Shown: positions 50,726 through 59,408 of the stretch, piece by piece | Layout: every line of letters starts with the position of its first letter | Numbering within the stretch: the first letter of the stretch is position 1 | Origin: UBA9160 sp035489755 | GTDB taxonomy: Bacteria > Myxococcota_A > UBA9160 | Direction of reading: 5' to 3' | Length of the DNA: 64,000 bases | Assembly (NCBI GenBank): GCA_035489755.1 | Contig: DATGZK010000016.1 | Span: 1 to 64,000, forward strand | Made by a program: the position numbers and the translations under genes | Notes under the pieces: model-generated | Database searches by the model: none | What the model saw: only the letters and a program-made list of their open reading frames with translations | Told to the model about the DNA's origin: nothing

Positions 50726-52320
50726 GGTCGCTTCTCGGTCCGATGGGTCTGGTCGCGATCGTGTTCGCGCTGCTGTCGGTATTCCTTCTCGCGGCCGGCG
50801 GGGAATTCGGCGGGGAAATCTGGTGGGTGTTCGGCAATCTCTTGATCGGCGTCGCTCTTTTGCTGGGCGCGCTCGCCACCAACCTCGACACGCTTCGCGA
50901 ACGCCTGCGCTCGGGCGAGGCGCGGCGTGCGGGCAAGTACGGAACGAGCGCCATCCTCTCCACCGCGCTCGCGATCGCGATCCTCGGCATGCTCGGGTTT
51001 CTCTCGACGCGCTACCACAAGCGCTTCGATGCGAGCGAGCAGCACGTCCACTCCCTTTCCGAGCAAACGCAAAAGGTGCTCGCCGGCCTGAGCGACGACG
51101 TGGACGTCACGGCCTTCGTTTCCGCTCTCGACGCGCCGCCCGTGCGCGAGATCCTCGACCGCTACTCCTATGCGAGCCCGCACTTCAAGGTGCTGTTCGC
51201 CGATCCGACCTCGCGGCCCGATCTCGTGGAAAAGTTCGGCGTCTCCTCCGAGAAGCTGTCGGGAGGACTCGTGCGCGTCGCGCGAGGCTCCGATGCGGTC
51301 GAAATCATGCGCGGCGATCTGAACGAGGAGAAACTCACGAATGCGCTCGTTAAGCTCACACGGGCGAGTGCGAAGAAGGTCTACTTCCTGGAAGGTCATG
51401 GGGAACGGCCGATTCAGGGGGAGGGCGCGGACGGGAAGGAAGGACTGGCGCAGGCTGCCGACGCGCTGAAGAGCGAGAACTATCAGATCGAACAGCTGCT
51501 CTTGGCGTCCAAGGGCGAAGTGCCGTCCGATGCGGCGGCCGTCGTGATTGCCGGCCCGACGCGCCCGCTCATGCCCGAGGAGCACGCGGCGCTCGAGCAC
51601 TATCTCGAGCGGGGCGGGGCGGTGCTTGCGCTGGTCGATCCCCGGGCCAAGACCGATCTCGGTGCCGACCTTGTGAAATGGGGCGTCCAGGCCGGCGATG
51701 ACGTGATCGTGGACCGCGAGCTCAGTGTGCTCGGCCGGCCTGAGATGGTGTTTGCGCAGCAATACGGAAAGCACCCGATTACCCAGGGCCTGCGCGAGGT
51801 GGCGCTGTTCTACCTCGCGCGGAGCGTGCGTCCGACCGACGAGGCCAAGGGCCGGTTCACGGAGCTCGTGAAGACGGGTGCGAACTCGTGGGCGGAGCGC
51901 GACCTGGATGCATTCTTCAGCAAAGGCATCGCGCAGCGCGGGAAGGACGACCTTGCAGGACCGGTATCGCTCGCGGTGGCAGGAACGCCCTCCGTCTCGA
52001 AAGCGGTGGACCAAGAGCCGCCGAAAGACAAGCCCCGAGAGCCTCGTCTTGTGGTCTTCGGAGACTCCGATTTCGTCTCGAACCAGCTGCTCGACAGCTA
52101 CCGGAACCGAGATCTCTTCGTGAACTCCGTGAACTGGCTGGTGGGGGACGTGGAGGCCATCGCGATCCGGCCCAATCAGTCGCGGGCGTCGCGCATCAAG
52201 CAGCTCACCAGCCAAGAGTTCGTGACGATCCGCTTCCTCTCGCTCTTCGTGCTGCCTGAAGTGATCGCATTCGCGGGAGTGTTCGCGTGGTGGTGGCGCC
52301 GGCGGGCGCCGGGGCGCTAG
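50722..52320 (+). CDS. GldG-like membrane-anchored ABC auxiliary protein
   Basis: 532 aa. Two N-terminal transmembrane helices, a large extracytoplasmic GldG domain (about 95-490; HSLSEQTQKVLAGLSDDVDVTAF, VYFLEGHGERPI, LPLVDPRAK-like VLALVDPRAKTD, FGDSDFVSNQLLDSY) and one C-terminal helix (LFVLPEVIAFAGVFAWWW) with a basic end. Together with the ATPase and permease this forms the exporter. The protein lacks a recognisable catalytic site. Confidence 0.88.
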   Translation: MRSLLGPMGLVAIVFALLSVFLLAAGGEFGGEIWWVFGNLLIGVALLLGALATNLDTLRERLRSGEARRAGKYGTSAILSTALAIAILGMLGFLSTRYHKRFDASEQHVHSLSEQTQKVLAGLSDDVDVTAFVSALDAPPVREILDRYSYASPHFKVLFADPTSRPDLVEKFGVSSEKLSGGLVRVARGSDAVEIMRGDLNEEKLTNALVKLTRASAKKVYFLEGHGERPIQGEGADGKEGLAQAADALKSENYQIEQLLLASKGEVPSDAAAVVIAGPTRPLMPEEHAALEHYLERGGAVLALVDPRAKTDLGADLVKWGVQAGDDVIVDRELSVLGRPEMVFAQQYGKHPITQGLREVALFYLARSVRPTDEAKGRFTELVKTGANSWAERDLDAFFSKGIAQRGKDDLAGPVSLAVAGTPSVSKAVDQEPPKDKPREPRLVVFGDSDFVSNQLLDSYRNRDLFVNSVNWLVGDVEAIAIRPNQSRASRIKQLTSQEFVTIRFLSLFVLPEVIAFAGVFAWWWRRRAPGR

Positions 52321-52381
52321 GCCGAATGCGCAGCGGGCACCGCCAGGGCGTACCGCCGCAGCGGGACGGAGTTGGATTTCG

Positions 52382-53923
52382 ATGAGCCCGCGGGTCACCC
52401 TCATCCTCTTTCTTCTCGCCGCGAGCCTCGGCGCCTTCGTCTATCTCTACGAGATCCGCGGCGCCGATCAGCGCAAGGATGCCGAGGCCAAGGCCAAGCG
52501 GCTTTTCCCCGGCGTCGAGGTGAGCGACATCGACGGGATTTCCCTCACCACCACCGAAGGGAAGAGCGCAGAGGTCGTGCGCGAGGCGGGCGGCTGGCGG
52601 GTCCAAAAGCCGGTGGTCGCGCCCGGCGACCCGGTGGCGCTCGACGGCATGGCGAACGCGCTCGCGGAGCTCTCGAGCCAGACGACGATCCCCGACCCGC
52701 AGGCGCCTGACGTCTATGGCCTCGGGGACGCCTCCAGAATCGTGAAGTTCCGCGCGAAGGGTGCGGAGTACGAGCTGCGCATCGGAAAGACCGCACCCGT
52801 GGGCTCGAACACCTACGCCTCGACGGCGGACGTCAAGGTCGTGCATACGGTTCCGACGTACCGCGCAACGACCTTTCAGAAGAGCCTCGATGACCTGCGC
52901 GAACACCGCGTGCTGCGCTTCGACCGGAACAGCATCGACCGGATCGAAGTGGGCTGGGACGGCGGCGCTGTGGTGCTGGAGAAAAAGGACGGAGCCTGGC
53001 GCGTCACCTCTCCGCTTGAGGGACCTGCGGACGACGACACGGTGGACAAGCTCCTCTCCGACGCGAGCTATTTGCGCGCCGACGGATTCATCGACGCTCC
53101 GCCATCGGACGATGCAATGGCCCTCGCCAAGCCAGAGGTCACGCTCGCGCTCTCGGGCAAGGCCCCCGTGGCAGGTCAGCCCCCGACGACCTTCACGCTG
53201 AAGCTCGGCAGGCCGCTCCCCACCAACCCGAAGCGGCGCGCCTTGCGGACCGGTGACGGCGGTGTCTATGAGATCGCGACGGAGCGAATCGCGGAGTTTC
53301 CCCGAGACGTCACCGCCTACCGCTTCAAGGAAGTGTCTCGGTTCTCCCCCACGGACGCGAACCGCATCGAGCTCACGTTCCGGCAAGACGGGGGCAAGCC
53401 CCCCGTGGTTGTTGCGCTCGATCGTGGCGAAGCGGGCTGGACGTCGAAGGCGGAGCCCCTCGTGCCCGGGAAGGCGGCGCGCCTCGCGGCGGAGCTGTCG
53501 CACCTGCGTGCCGCGGGGATCGTGAGCGACCACGCGACGGAGGCCGAACTGAAGCAGCACGGCCTTGCGCCGCCCCAGGTCACGGTGCGCGTTCTCGGCA
53601 CGAAGCCCGCCTCGGGTCAAGCCCCGCTTTTGGCGGACGTCCAGATCGGGACGAGCGACGCGCAGGGCGCCGCCGCCAAGTCCTCGAAGAGCGAGACGCT
53701 CTATCGTCTTGGGCCCGAGCTCGCCGAGCATATCCCTGGGAGCCTTGCCGCGTGGCGAGAGCAGTTTGTGTCGAAAGAAACCCAGAAGGCTGCCTCGGCG
53801 GCGGGAAGCGGGCCGGGCGTACCGGGTGAGCTGCCGCCGGGCGCCGGCGAAGGGCAGGGAGGCGGGAATGAGGACGTCTTCCCGCCGACCACGCAGCAGG
53901 AGGCTGCACCGAAAGCGCCCTAG
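52382..53923 (+). CDS. DUF4340-containing exported protein
   Basis: 513 aa. An N-terminal membrane anchor (LILFLLAASLGAFVYLYEI) precedes repeated DUF4340-type beta modules with WRVQKP and WRVTSPL motifs, each a segment of about 150 residues. A low-complexity Gly/Pro-rich C terminus ends the protein. DUF4340 genes habitually follow gldG-like genes, so it is part of the same export system. The stop shares the tetranucleotide CTAG with that of the converging suhB-like gene. Confidence 0.85.
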   Translation: MSPRVTLILFLLAASLGAFVYLYEIRGADQRKDAEAKAKRLFPGVEVSDIDGISLTTTEGKSAEVVREAGGWRVQKPVVAPGDPVALDGMANALAELSSQTTIPDPQAPDVYGLGDASRIVKFRAKGAEYELRIGKTAPVGSNTYASTADVKVVHTVPTYRATTFQKSLDDLREHRVLRFDRNSIDRIEVGWDGGAVVLEKKDGAWRVTSPLEGPADDDTVDKLLSDASYLRADGFIDAPPSDDAMALAKPEVTLALSGKAPVAGQPPTTFTLKLGRPLPTNPKRRALRTGDGGVYEIATERIAEFPRDVTAYRFKEVSRFSPTDANRIELTFRQDGGKPPVVVALDRGEAGWTSKAEPLVPGKAARLAAELSHLRAAGIVSDHATEAELKQHGLAPPQVTVRVLGTKPASGQAPLLADVQIGTSDAQGAAAKSSKSETLYRLGPELAEHIPGSLAAWREQFVSKETQKAASAAGSGPGVPGELPPGAGEGQGGGNEDVFPPTTQQEAAPKAP

Positions 53924-54726
53924 CTTCGCGCCGAGCGGAGGAGCGCGAGCATCTGTTCATGCACGTGGCCGTTGCTCGCGACAATCGGGTTGCCGCCTGG
54001 CGGAACCGGACCCCCGCTGAAATCGGTGCAGCGCCCTCCGGCCTCCTCCACCAGGAGCTGGCCCGCCGCCACGTCCCACGCATGCAGCTTTTGCTCCCAG
54101 TAGCCCTCAAATCGCCCGCACGCGACGTAGGACAGATCGAGAGCGGCGCTGCCATCTCTGCGCACGGCCTGCGCGGATTTCACGAAGGCTGCCCAGTTCG
54201 CGAGGTTGTCGTCGTGGCTGCGGTGCACATCGTATGCGAAGCCTGTGGCAAAGAGCCCGCGGCCAAGCTCGTCTTGCTTCGAGACATGGATCGGCTTGCT
54301 ATTTAAAAAGGCGCCTCCGCCCCGCGTGGCGTGAAATGTCTCGTTGAGAAGGGGGTCGTAGACCACGCCCACGCTGCGCACCCCGCGCCGCTCGACACCG
54401 ATGGAGACACAGAATCGTGGGTAGCCGTGGGCATAGTTCACGGTGCCGTCGAGCGGGTCGATAATCCATCGCCAGGCCGCGTCCGAGCGGTCGGTACCGC
54501 TTCCCTCTTCGGCCACGACGGCATCGCCCGGCCGAGCCACGGCGAGCTCATCCACGATGAGGCGCTCGCATGCGCGATCCACCTCGGTCACGAGATCGAC
54601 GGGAGCGCTCTTTGTACCGATGGTCAGGGCGGTCTCGTAGCGGCTCCGCTGGAGCGTGCCCGCGGCGCGCGCGAGCCGGAGCGCGAGTTCGAGGACAAGG
54701 GCCGTCTCGTGGGAGGGATCGCTCAA
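53920..54726 (-). CDS. suhB: Inositol monophosphatase family protein (SuhB-like)
   Basis: 268 aa Mg-dependent phosphatase. Metal-site motifs: EEGSGTD (residue ~75), WIIDPLDGTVNYAHG (~88-102) and WDVAAGQLLVEEAGG (~215). In bacteria this family includes inositol-1-phosphatase and SuhB. The TTG start overlaps the tatD stop as TTGA. It ends the holB-metG-tatD-suhB operon. Confidence 0.9.
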   Translation of the reverse strand: MSDPSHETALVLELALRLARAAGTLQRSRYETALTIGTKSAPVDLVTEVDRACERLIVDELAVARPGDAVVAEEGSGTDRSDAAWRWIIDPLDGTVNYAHGYPRFCVSIGVERRGVRSVGVVYDPLLNETFHATRGGGAFLNSKPIHVSKQDELGRGLFATGFAYDVHRSHDDNLANWAAFVKSAQAVRRDGSAALDLSYVACGRFEGYWEQKLHAWDVAAGQLLVEEAGGRCTDFSGGPVPPGGNPIVASNGHVHEQMLALLRSARS

Positions 54727-55592
54727 GACGCTGCGCGCTCGGGCAGGCGAAAGAGCCGCCGCGCATTGGCCGCCGTAGCGGTCGCGACCTCGTCCACGCC
54801 AACGCGCTGGACCGCGGCCAGCACCTCGCCTACCCGCCCGACGTGGCAGGGCTCATTGCGCCGGCCGCGGAAACCCTCGGGTGCGAGCAGGGGTGCGTCG
54901 GTCTCCACGAGGAGCGTCGAGAGCGGGAGCTTCGCCGCGACCTCGCGCAGACCGCGGTCCCGCTTGAAGGTGAGAATTCCGGAGAACGAAACCAGCAGCC
55001 GCTGGGCAATCGCGCGGCGGGCAAACTCGAGCGTTCCCGTGTAGCAGTGCAGAACGCCCTCGACGTCGCCTTGCCCCTCGCTCTGCCAAGTCTCCAGCAA
55101 GTCCTCGTAAGCGAGCGGATCGTCGCCCCGCACATGAATCGAGACCGGTAGGCCCTTCTCGCGTGCCAGCGAGACCTGCTCGGCGAAGGCGCGGCGCTGC
55201 ACGTCGCGCGGCGCCCGCATGTAGTGATAGTCGAGGCCGCACTCCCCCACCGCGACGACGCGGGGGAGCTCCAGCCACGCACGCACTCTCGCACACGCGG
55301 TCGGACCCCAGTCCGCGGCGTCATGGGGGTGAACACCCACGGTCGCGACAACGCGGGGATTCGTGCGGGCAAGCGCCGGCGCCTCGGCATTGTGTTCCAC
55401 GCCGTACCCGGCGCCAATCGCGACGATGGCCTCTAGACCCGCGGCCCACGCGCGCTCGAGCACTGCCGCGCGGTCCGCATCGAACTCGTGAGCTGTGACA
55501 TGGGCGTGGGAATCGATCCAGGCCGCAGCGCGCGCGCGGGTCTGCGGCTCCGCCTTCTCGGCGCCGGCCTGGCCTCCCATCGATTCGCTCAC
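54723..55592 (-). CDS. tatD: TatD-family metal-dependent DNase
   Basis: 289 aa TIM-barrel hydrolase. Metal ligands are visible in WIDSHAHVTAHEFDADR (HxH), AVGECGLDYHY (Glu), SIHVRG and GVLHCYTGT (His), and VETDAPLLAPEG (Asp). Members act as 3'-5' exonucleases in DNA repair and turnover. The first 22 residues are a non-conserved extension, so the true start could be internal, but GTG 55592 overlaps the metG stop as GTGA. Confidence 0.9.
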   Translation of the reverse strand: MSESMGGQAGAEKAEPQTRARAAAWIDSHAHVTAHEFDADRAAVLERAWAAGLEAIVAIGAGYGVEHNAEAPALARTNPRVVATVGVHPHDAADWGPTACARVRAWLELPRVVAVGECGLDYHYMRAPRDVQRRAFAEQVSLAREKGLPVSIHVRGDDPLAYEDLLETWQSEGQGDVEGVLHCYTGTLEFARRAIAQRLLVSFSGILTFKRDRGLREVAAKLPLSTLLVETDAPLLAPEGFRGRRNEPCHVGRVGEVLAAVQRVGVDEVATATAANARRLFRLPERAAS

Positions 55593-57175
55593 GCCGAAGT
55601 TCCGCCCGTCTCGGGGAGCGGCTCAAGGCGAGGGAAGAGCGCGTCGCCCTTGTGGACCGTGGCCCCGACGGGAAGCTGGCTCCAGCTGCGTGCATCCTTC
55701 GGAAGCTGCGCTGTGCGAATCGCATCGGGGACGCCGAGTCGCTCGACGATTTTTTGCGCGGCCTCGGGCAGGAAAGCCGCGAGGAGCAGCGCGATTACGC
55801 GCAGCGCCTCGCACGAGACGGCAAGCGCAGGGCCGACGGAGCTTGCGCGCGCGGGATCCTTGGCCGCCTTCCACGGCTCCGAAAGATCGACGAAGCGGTT
55901 CACTTGGGAGACAAGCCCAAAGATCGCCTCGAGCGCGCGGTGCGGCTCCACGGCGCGGACGTGGGTGTCTACGGCATCGGCCGCGCTGCCCGCTGCCTGG
56001 CGCAGCTCGTGCTCCGCCACCGCCAGCGCCCCCGGCGGGAGAGGCCGCGTCGCAGGGATCGTCCCGCCGCAGAATCGATCCACGAGATTCAGCGTTCGGC
56101 TCACGAGGTTTCCGAGGTTGTTGGCAAGGTCTGCGTTCACCCGCTCAACCAGGGTTGCCTCGCTGAAGTTTGCATCGAGGCCGAAGCTCATCTCGCGCAG
56201 CAGATAGTGGCGGAACGATTCGAAACCGTACTTCGCCCGCATCGCGAGGGGAGAGACCATGTTGCCGAGGCTCTTCGAAACCTTTCGATCATCGACATTC
56301 CAGTACCCATGAACGCGGAGGTGACGCGGCGGCTCGAGACCGATTGCCTTCAGCATGATCGGCCAGAAAACGGCGTGGGGCTTTAGGATGTCCTTTCCGA
56401 TCAGGTGTTCTGCACTTGCCCAGCGCGCTTCGAACTTGGGGTCGTCCGGATAGCCAGCTCCGGTGAGGTACGAGATCAGCGCATCGAACCAGACGTAGCA
56501 GACATGATCGCGATCGAACGGGAGCTCGATGCCCCATTCGAGGCGCGTCTTCGGCCGTGAAATCGAGAGGTCGCCAAGACCGCTCTCATCGCGCAGCATG
56601 GCGAGTGCCTCGTTCCGGTAACGCTCGGGCCGAATGAAATCCGCACCCTCCTCGATCATGCGACGCAGCCAAGCAAACTCCCGACTCATGAGGAAGAAAT
56701 AGTTGACCTCGCGGCGGGGTTCCGGGGGGCGCTCGTGGTCCCGGCACAGGCCGTTCACGAGGTCGCGCTCGGTCAAGAACCGCTCGCAGCCCACACAGTA
56801 AAGACCCTCGTATTCGCGCAGCTCGATCCACCCGGCGTCGTACACGCGCTGGAGGATCTCCTGCACGTTCCGTTTGTGGGCGGGATCGGTCGTGCGCACG
56901 AAGCGGCTCGGGGCGATTCCAAGTTCCGCCCAAATGCGCTGGAAGCTCTCGGAGATGGTCGCGGTGAAGACGGCCGGGTCGAGCCCGCGCTTCGCCGCGG
57001 CTTCCACCATCTTCTCGCCATGCTCATCCGTGCCGCTCACGGAGAAAACGTCTTCCCCGCACAACCGGCGCCAGCGCACGAGCGTGTCTGCGACGACTGT
57101 GGTGTAGGTATGCCCGATGTGCGGCTCGGCGTTCGCATAGTAAATCGGGGTCGTGACGTAGAAGGTGCGGCTCAT
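55589..57175 (-). CDS. metG: Methionyl-tRNA synthetase
   Basis: 528 aa class I synthetase. HIGH motif is HIGH in YYANAEPHIGHTYTTVVADTL (residue ~20), KMSKS appears as KVSKSLGN (~300), and a zinc knuckle CVGCERFL...GLCRDH is in the connective peptide. It lacks the C-terminal EMAP-like tRNA-binding domain and so matches the shorter MetG type. Start ATG 57175 overlaps the holB stop (ATGA). Confidence 0.95.
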   Translation of the reverse strand: MSRTFYVTTPIYYANAEPHIGHTYTTVVADTLVRWRRLCGEDVFSVSGTDEHGEKMVEAAAKRGLDPAVFTATISESFQRIWAELGIAPSRFVRTTDPAHKRNVQEILQRVYDAGWIELREYEGLYCVGCERFLTERDLVNGLCRDHERPPEPRREVNYFFLMSREFAWLRRMIEEGADFIRPERYRNEALAMLRDESGLGDLSISRPKTRLEWGIELPFDRDHVCYVWFDALISYLTGAGYPDDPKFEARWASAEHLIGKDILKPHAVFWPIMLKAIGLEPPRHLRVHGYWNVDDRKVSKSLGNMVSPLAMRAKYGFESFRHYLLREMSFGLDANFSEATLVERVNADLANNLGNLVSRTLNLVDRFCGGTIPATRPLPPGALAVAEHELRQAAGSAADAVDTHVRAVEPHRALEAIFGLVSQVNRFVDLSEPWKAAKDPARASSVGPALAVSCEALRVIALLLAAFLPEAAQKIVERLGVPDAIRTAQLPKDARSWSQLPVGATVHKGDALFPRLEPLPETGGTSA

Positions 57176-58098
57176 CTCGTCGCCTCGCGCAGTGCCAAGA
57201 GCGCCCGCTCCGCCACCATCTGGGGATTGGCGTTGCGCGAAAGGAGGGAGCGGCGGGCCGCGCGCAGCACCGCGAAGGCCTCGAGGGGAGGGCGCAGGTC
57301 CAGTCCCCCCTTGCCTTCGCCTGCGGCCGCGCGCACCTGCTCTCGCAGCCAGGAGCCGGCGGCTTCGAGGAGCAGCTCCACGCCTCGCGAAGCGTCGGCG
57401 CGGGCCCCGCGGTACTCCTCAGCCCAGTCGAGAAGGTCGGGGAGCGATGCCGCCCCAATCTTCTCGATCCGGAGCATCAGCTCGCGTGCGTCGTCGGAAG
57501 CGCTCGGCGATCGCCACGGGTCGGCGTCGGGGAGCGGAAAGCGCACACGCTGGCAACGCGAGCGCAGCGTCGCGAGCAGGCCTGCGCTACTCGCCGCGAC
57601 GAGCACGAGCACCGTCTGCGGCGGCGGCTCTTCGAGGAGCCGCAGCAGCGCGTTCTGCGCTTCCGCGTTGAGCCACTCGGCGTCCTCGATCACCGCCGCG
57701 CGCCAGTTCCCCTCGTAGGACCGCAGGTGCAGCGCGGCCTGGAGCGCGCGCACCTGGGCGATGCGCACCCGCGTGTCCTCCTGCCCGCGGCCGAGCCACA
57801 GCAGATCCGGATGATCGCCCACGTGACGGTAGAGCGGCCCCTTTTTTCCCGAGCCATCGAGCGCGATCTCGCCGCGGTTGCTGGCGGAGCGTCGGCAGGA
57901 GGAACAGCTTTCGCACGGCCGCAGCGACTCGCCCAAACACACGAGGGCACGCACGAAGTCGAGGGCTGCAGCTGCTGGCGCGGGGCCCGGGCCCGCGAGG
58001 AGGTACGCGGAGTGCACGCGGCCCGTCGCAAGCGCCCGCCGCAGGGGCGTCTCGTCAGCGGTGCTCGTGTGCGCGTCCGTGCGCTGCTCGGCCGACAT
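57172..58098 (-). CDS. holB: DNA polymerase III delta' subunit
   Basis: 308 aa clamp-loader subunit. The zinc module CLGESLRPCESCSSCRR is near residue 55-72, ending before the sensor region; VIEDAEWLNAEAQNALLRLLEEPP and LRSRCQRVRFPLP are the diagnostic delta' segments (the SRC motif). The P-loop is degenerate (LLAGPGPAPAAAA lacks the GKT/S), so it should not hydrolyse ATP, as for E. coli delta'. It begins the holB-metG-tatD-suhB operon; a TAGACT -10-like box nine bases before the ATG is the only promoter hint. Confidence 0.88.
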   Translation of the reverse strand: MSAEQRTDAHTSTADETPLRRALATGRVHSAYLLAGPGPAPAAAALDFVRALVCLGESLRPCESCSSCRRSASNRGEIALDGSGKKGPLYRHVGDHPDLLWLGRGQEDTRVRIAQVRALQAALHLRSYEGNWRAAVIEDAEWLNAEAQNALLRLLEEPPPQTVLVLVAASSAGLLATLRSRCQRVRFPLPDADPWRSPSASDDARELMLRIEKIGAASLPDLLDWAEEYRGARADASRGVELLLEAAGSWLREQVRAAAGEGKGGLDLRPPLEAFAVLRAARRSLLSRNANPQMVAERALLALREATR

Positions 58099-58120
58099 GG
58101 GCGCGCGAGTCTAGCGCGCA

Positions 58121-58149
58121 TTGCCCGGCGAGAAGGTGACCTCCATACT
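58121..58149 (+). promoter_or_regulatory. Promoter of the rhomboid gene, leaderless geometry
   Basis: TTGCCC (58121-58126), 17-base spacer, CATACT (58144-58149), then seven bases to ATG 58157. This indicates that the TTG at 58121 is a -35 box and not a start. Confidence 0.5.
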
Positions 58150-58156
58150 CGAAGGC

Positions 58157-58840
58157 ATGATCCCTCTGCGGGACGACGTGCCTATCCGCATCGCCCCGAC
58201 CGTGACCATCGCGCTCGTCGCGCTCAACGTGGCCGTCTTCCTCTACGAGCTTTCGCTCGAAGGTCAGACCCACGGCGGGCTTGAGAAATTCATCGACAGC
58301 TTCGCAGTGGTTCCCCGGGCGCTGCTCGCGCCCCAGCCGAACCTGCGGACGTGGCTCACCCCTTTCACCTCGATGTTTCTTCATGGCGGCTTTCTCCACA
58401 TCGCTGGCAACATGCTCTATCTCTGGATCTTCGGGAACAACGTCGAGGACCTCCTGGGCCACGCTCGCTATCTCGTCTTCTATCTCTTTTGTGGTCTTGT
58501 CGCGATGGCCACACACGTCGCGAGCGCGCCGGATTCGTCGGTTCCCATGATCGGCGCCAGTGGCGCGATTTCCGGAGTGCTCGGGGCGTACGCGGTGAGC
58601 TACCCGACGGCGCGGATCCGAACCCTGATCCCGCTGGGCTTCATCTGGACCACCGTCTACCTGCCGGCACTGGTGCTCCTCGCGCTGTGGTTCGCGATGC
58701 AGATCTTGTCCGGTGCCCTGCAGGGGAGCAGCGGAGGAGGCGTCGCGTGGTGGGCCCATGTGGGAGGGTTCATCGCAGGCGCGGTGCTGGTAAAGCCATT
58801 TCAGGTGCGTCCGCCGGTGCGCGCCCGGATCCCGATCTAA
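58157..58840 (+). CDS. Rhomboid-family intramembrane serine protease
   Basis: 227 aa, about six transmembrane helices. MIPLRDDVPIRIAPTVTIAL is the common N terminus of this bacterial subgroup. The catalytic dyad is S135 (GASGAISG) and H201 (HVGGFIAG); the oxyanion Asn/His lie in FLHGGFLHIAGNMLYLW. Substrates are unknown. ATG 58157 is supported by the promoter spacing; no strong ribosome binding site. It is divergent to holB, with overlapping promoter regions. Confidence 0.92.
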   Translation: MIPLRDDVPIRIAPTVTIALVALNVAVFLYELSLEGQTHGGLEKFIDSFAVVPRALLAPQPNLRTWLTPFTSMFLHGGFLHIAGNMLYLWIFGNNVEDLLGHARYLVFYLFCGLVAMATHVASAPDSSVPMIGASGAISGVLGAYAVSYPTARIRTLIPLGFIWTTVYLPALVLLALWFAMQILSGALQGSSGGGVAWWAHVGGFIAGAVLVKPFQVRPPVRARIPI

Positions 58841-58917
58841 GCAGACCGCGACTGGGTCCGGACCTCCGCCTGCGCGCAGGCGCCCCCTCAAGTCCGGTGC
58901 TCCCTCGGCCGATCTGC
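58841..58917. other. Long imperfect hairpin between rhomboid and bactofilin genes
   Basis: Nested inverted repeats: GCAGA (58841-58845) with TCTGC (58913-58917), CCG/CGG, GGG/CCC, CCGGAC (58858-58863) with GTCCGG (58892-58897), and an inner 16-bp palindrome CGCCTGCGCGCAGGCG (58867-58882). It directly follows the rhomboid stop and precedes the bactofilin ribosome binding site. There is no T-tract. It could be a terminator, an mRNA stability element or an attenuator. Confidence 0.5.
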
Positions 58918-58943
58918 GCTCCATTGCCAAGAGGAGACCCGGC

Positions 58944-59408
58944 ATGGCGATTACGTTCGGTCGCGGCAGAAACGGCGAGGGAGGCGGTGACGCGGGTGCC
59001 TCGTCGCCGCTATTCCCGACGAATCCGGGGAGCGGGCTGACCGCTTTCATCGACCGGGGTTCCGAGTTTGAAGGGAAGCTCTCGTTCAAGGACACGGTTC
59101 GAATCGATGGCCGGTTCGTGGGCGAGATCTCAAGCGAGAACACCCTCATCGTGGGCGAGAGCGGCGAGATCGAGGCGAAAATCCGCTCGCAGGTCGTCGA
59201 GGTGAGCGGTGCGGTGACTGGCGACGTGATCGCGTCTCGCAAGCTCATCCTCCACAAGACCGCGCGTATTGAGGGCAACGTCGAGACCGCGGCGCTCGTC
59301 ATGGAGGAAGGCGCGTCGTTGAACGGGCGCCTCACGATGGCCGCGGGGGCACGGGAGGGCCGCAAAGGGGCGCGGCTGGAGACAGTCGAGGGGAGCGGGA
59401 ACTCCTAG
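58944..59408 (+). CDS. Bactofilin
   Basis: 154 aa polymerising cytoskeletal protein. A beta-helix core (about 35-135) shows the repetitive pattern GLTAFIDRGSEFEGKLSFKD, TVRIDGRFVGEI, LIVGESGEIEAKI, VEVSGAVTGDVIASRKLIL and TARIEGNVETAALVM, with disordered ends. Bactofilins organise cell shape or polarity structures. GAGGAG eight bases before ATG 58944. Its TAG shares CTAG with the stop of the converging MenB-like gene. Confidence 0.93.
   Translation: MAITFGRGRNGEGGGDAGASSPLFPTNPGSGLTAFIDRGSEFEGKLSFKDTVRIDGRFVGEISSENTLIVGESGEIEAKIRSQVVEVSGAVTGDVIASRKLILHKTARIEGNVETAALVMEEGASLNGRLTMAAGAREGRKGARLETVEGSGNS

Noticed and set aside
58121..58156. TTG 58121 as start of the rhomboid protease.
   Set aside because: The TTG forms the -35 box of a promoter, and family members begin MIPLRDD.
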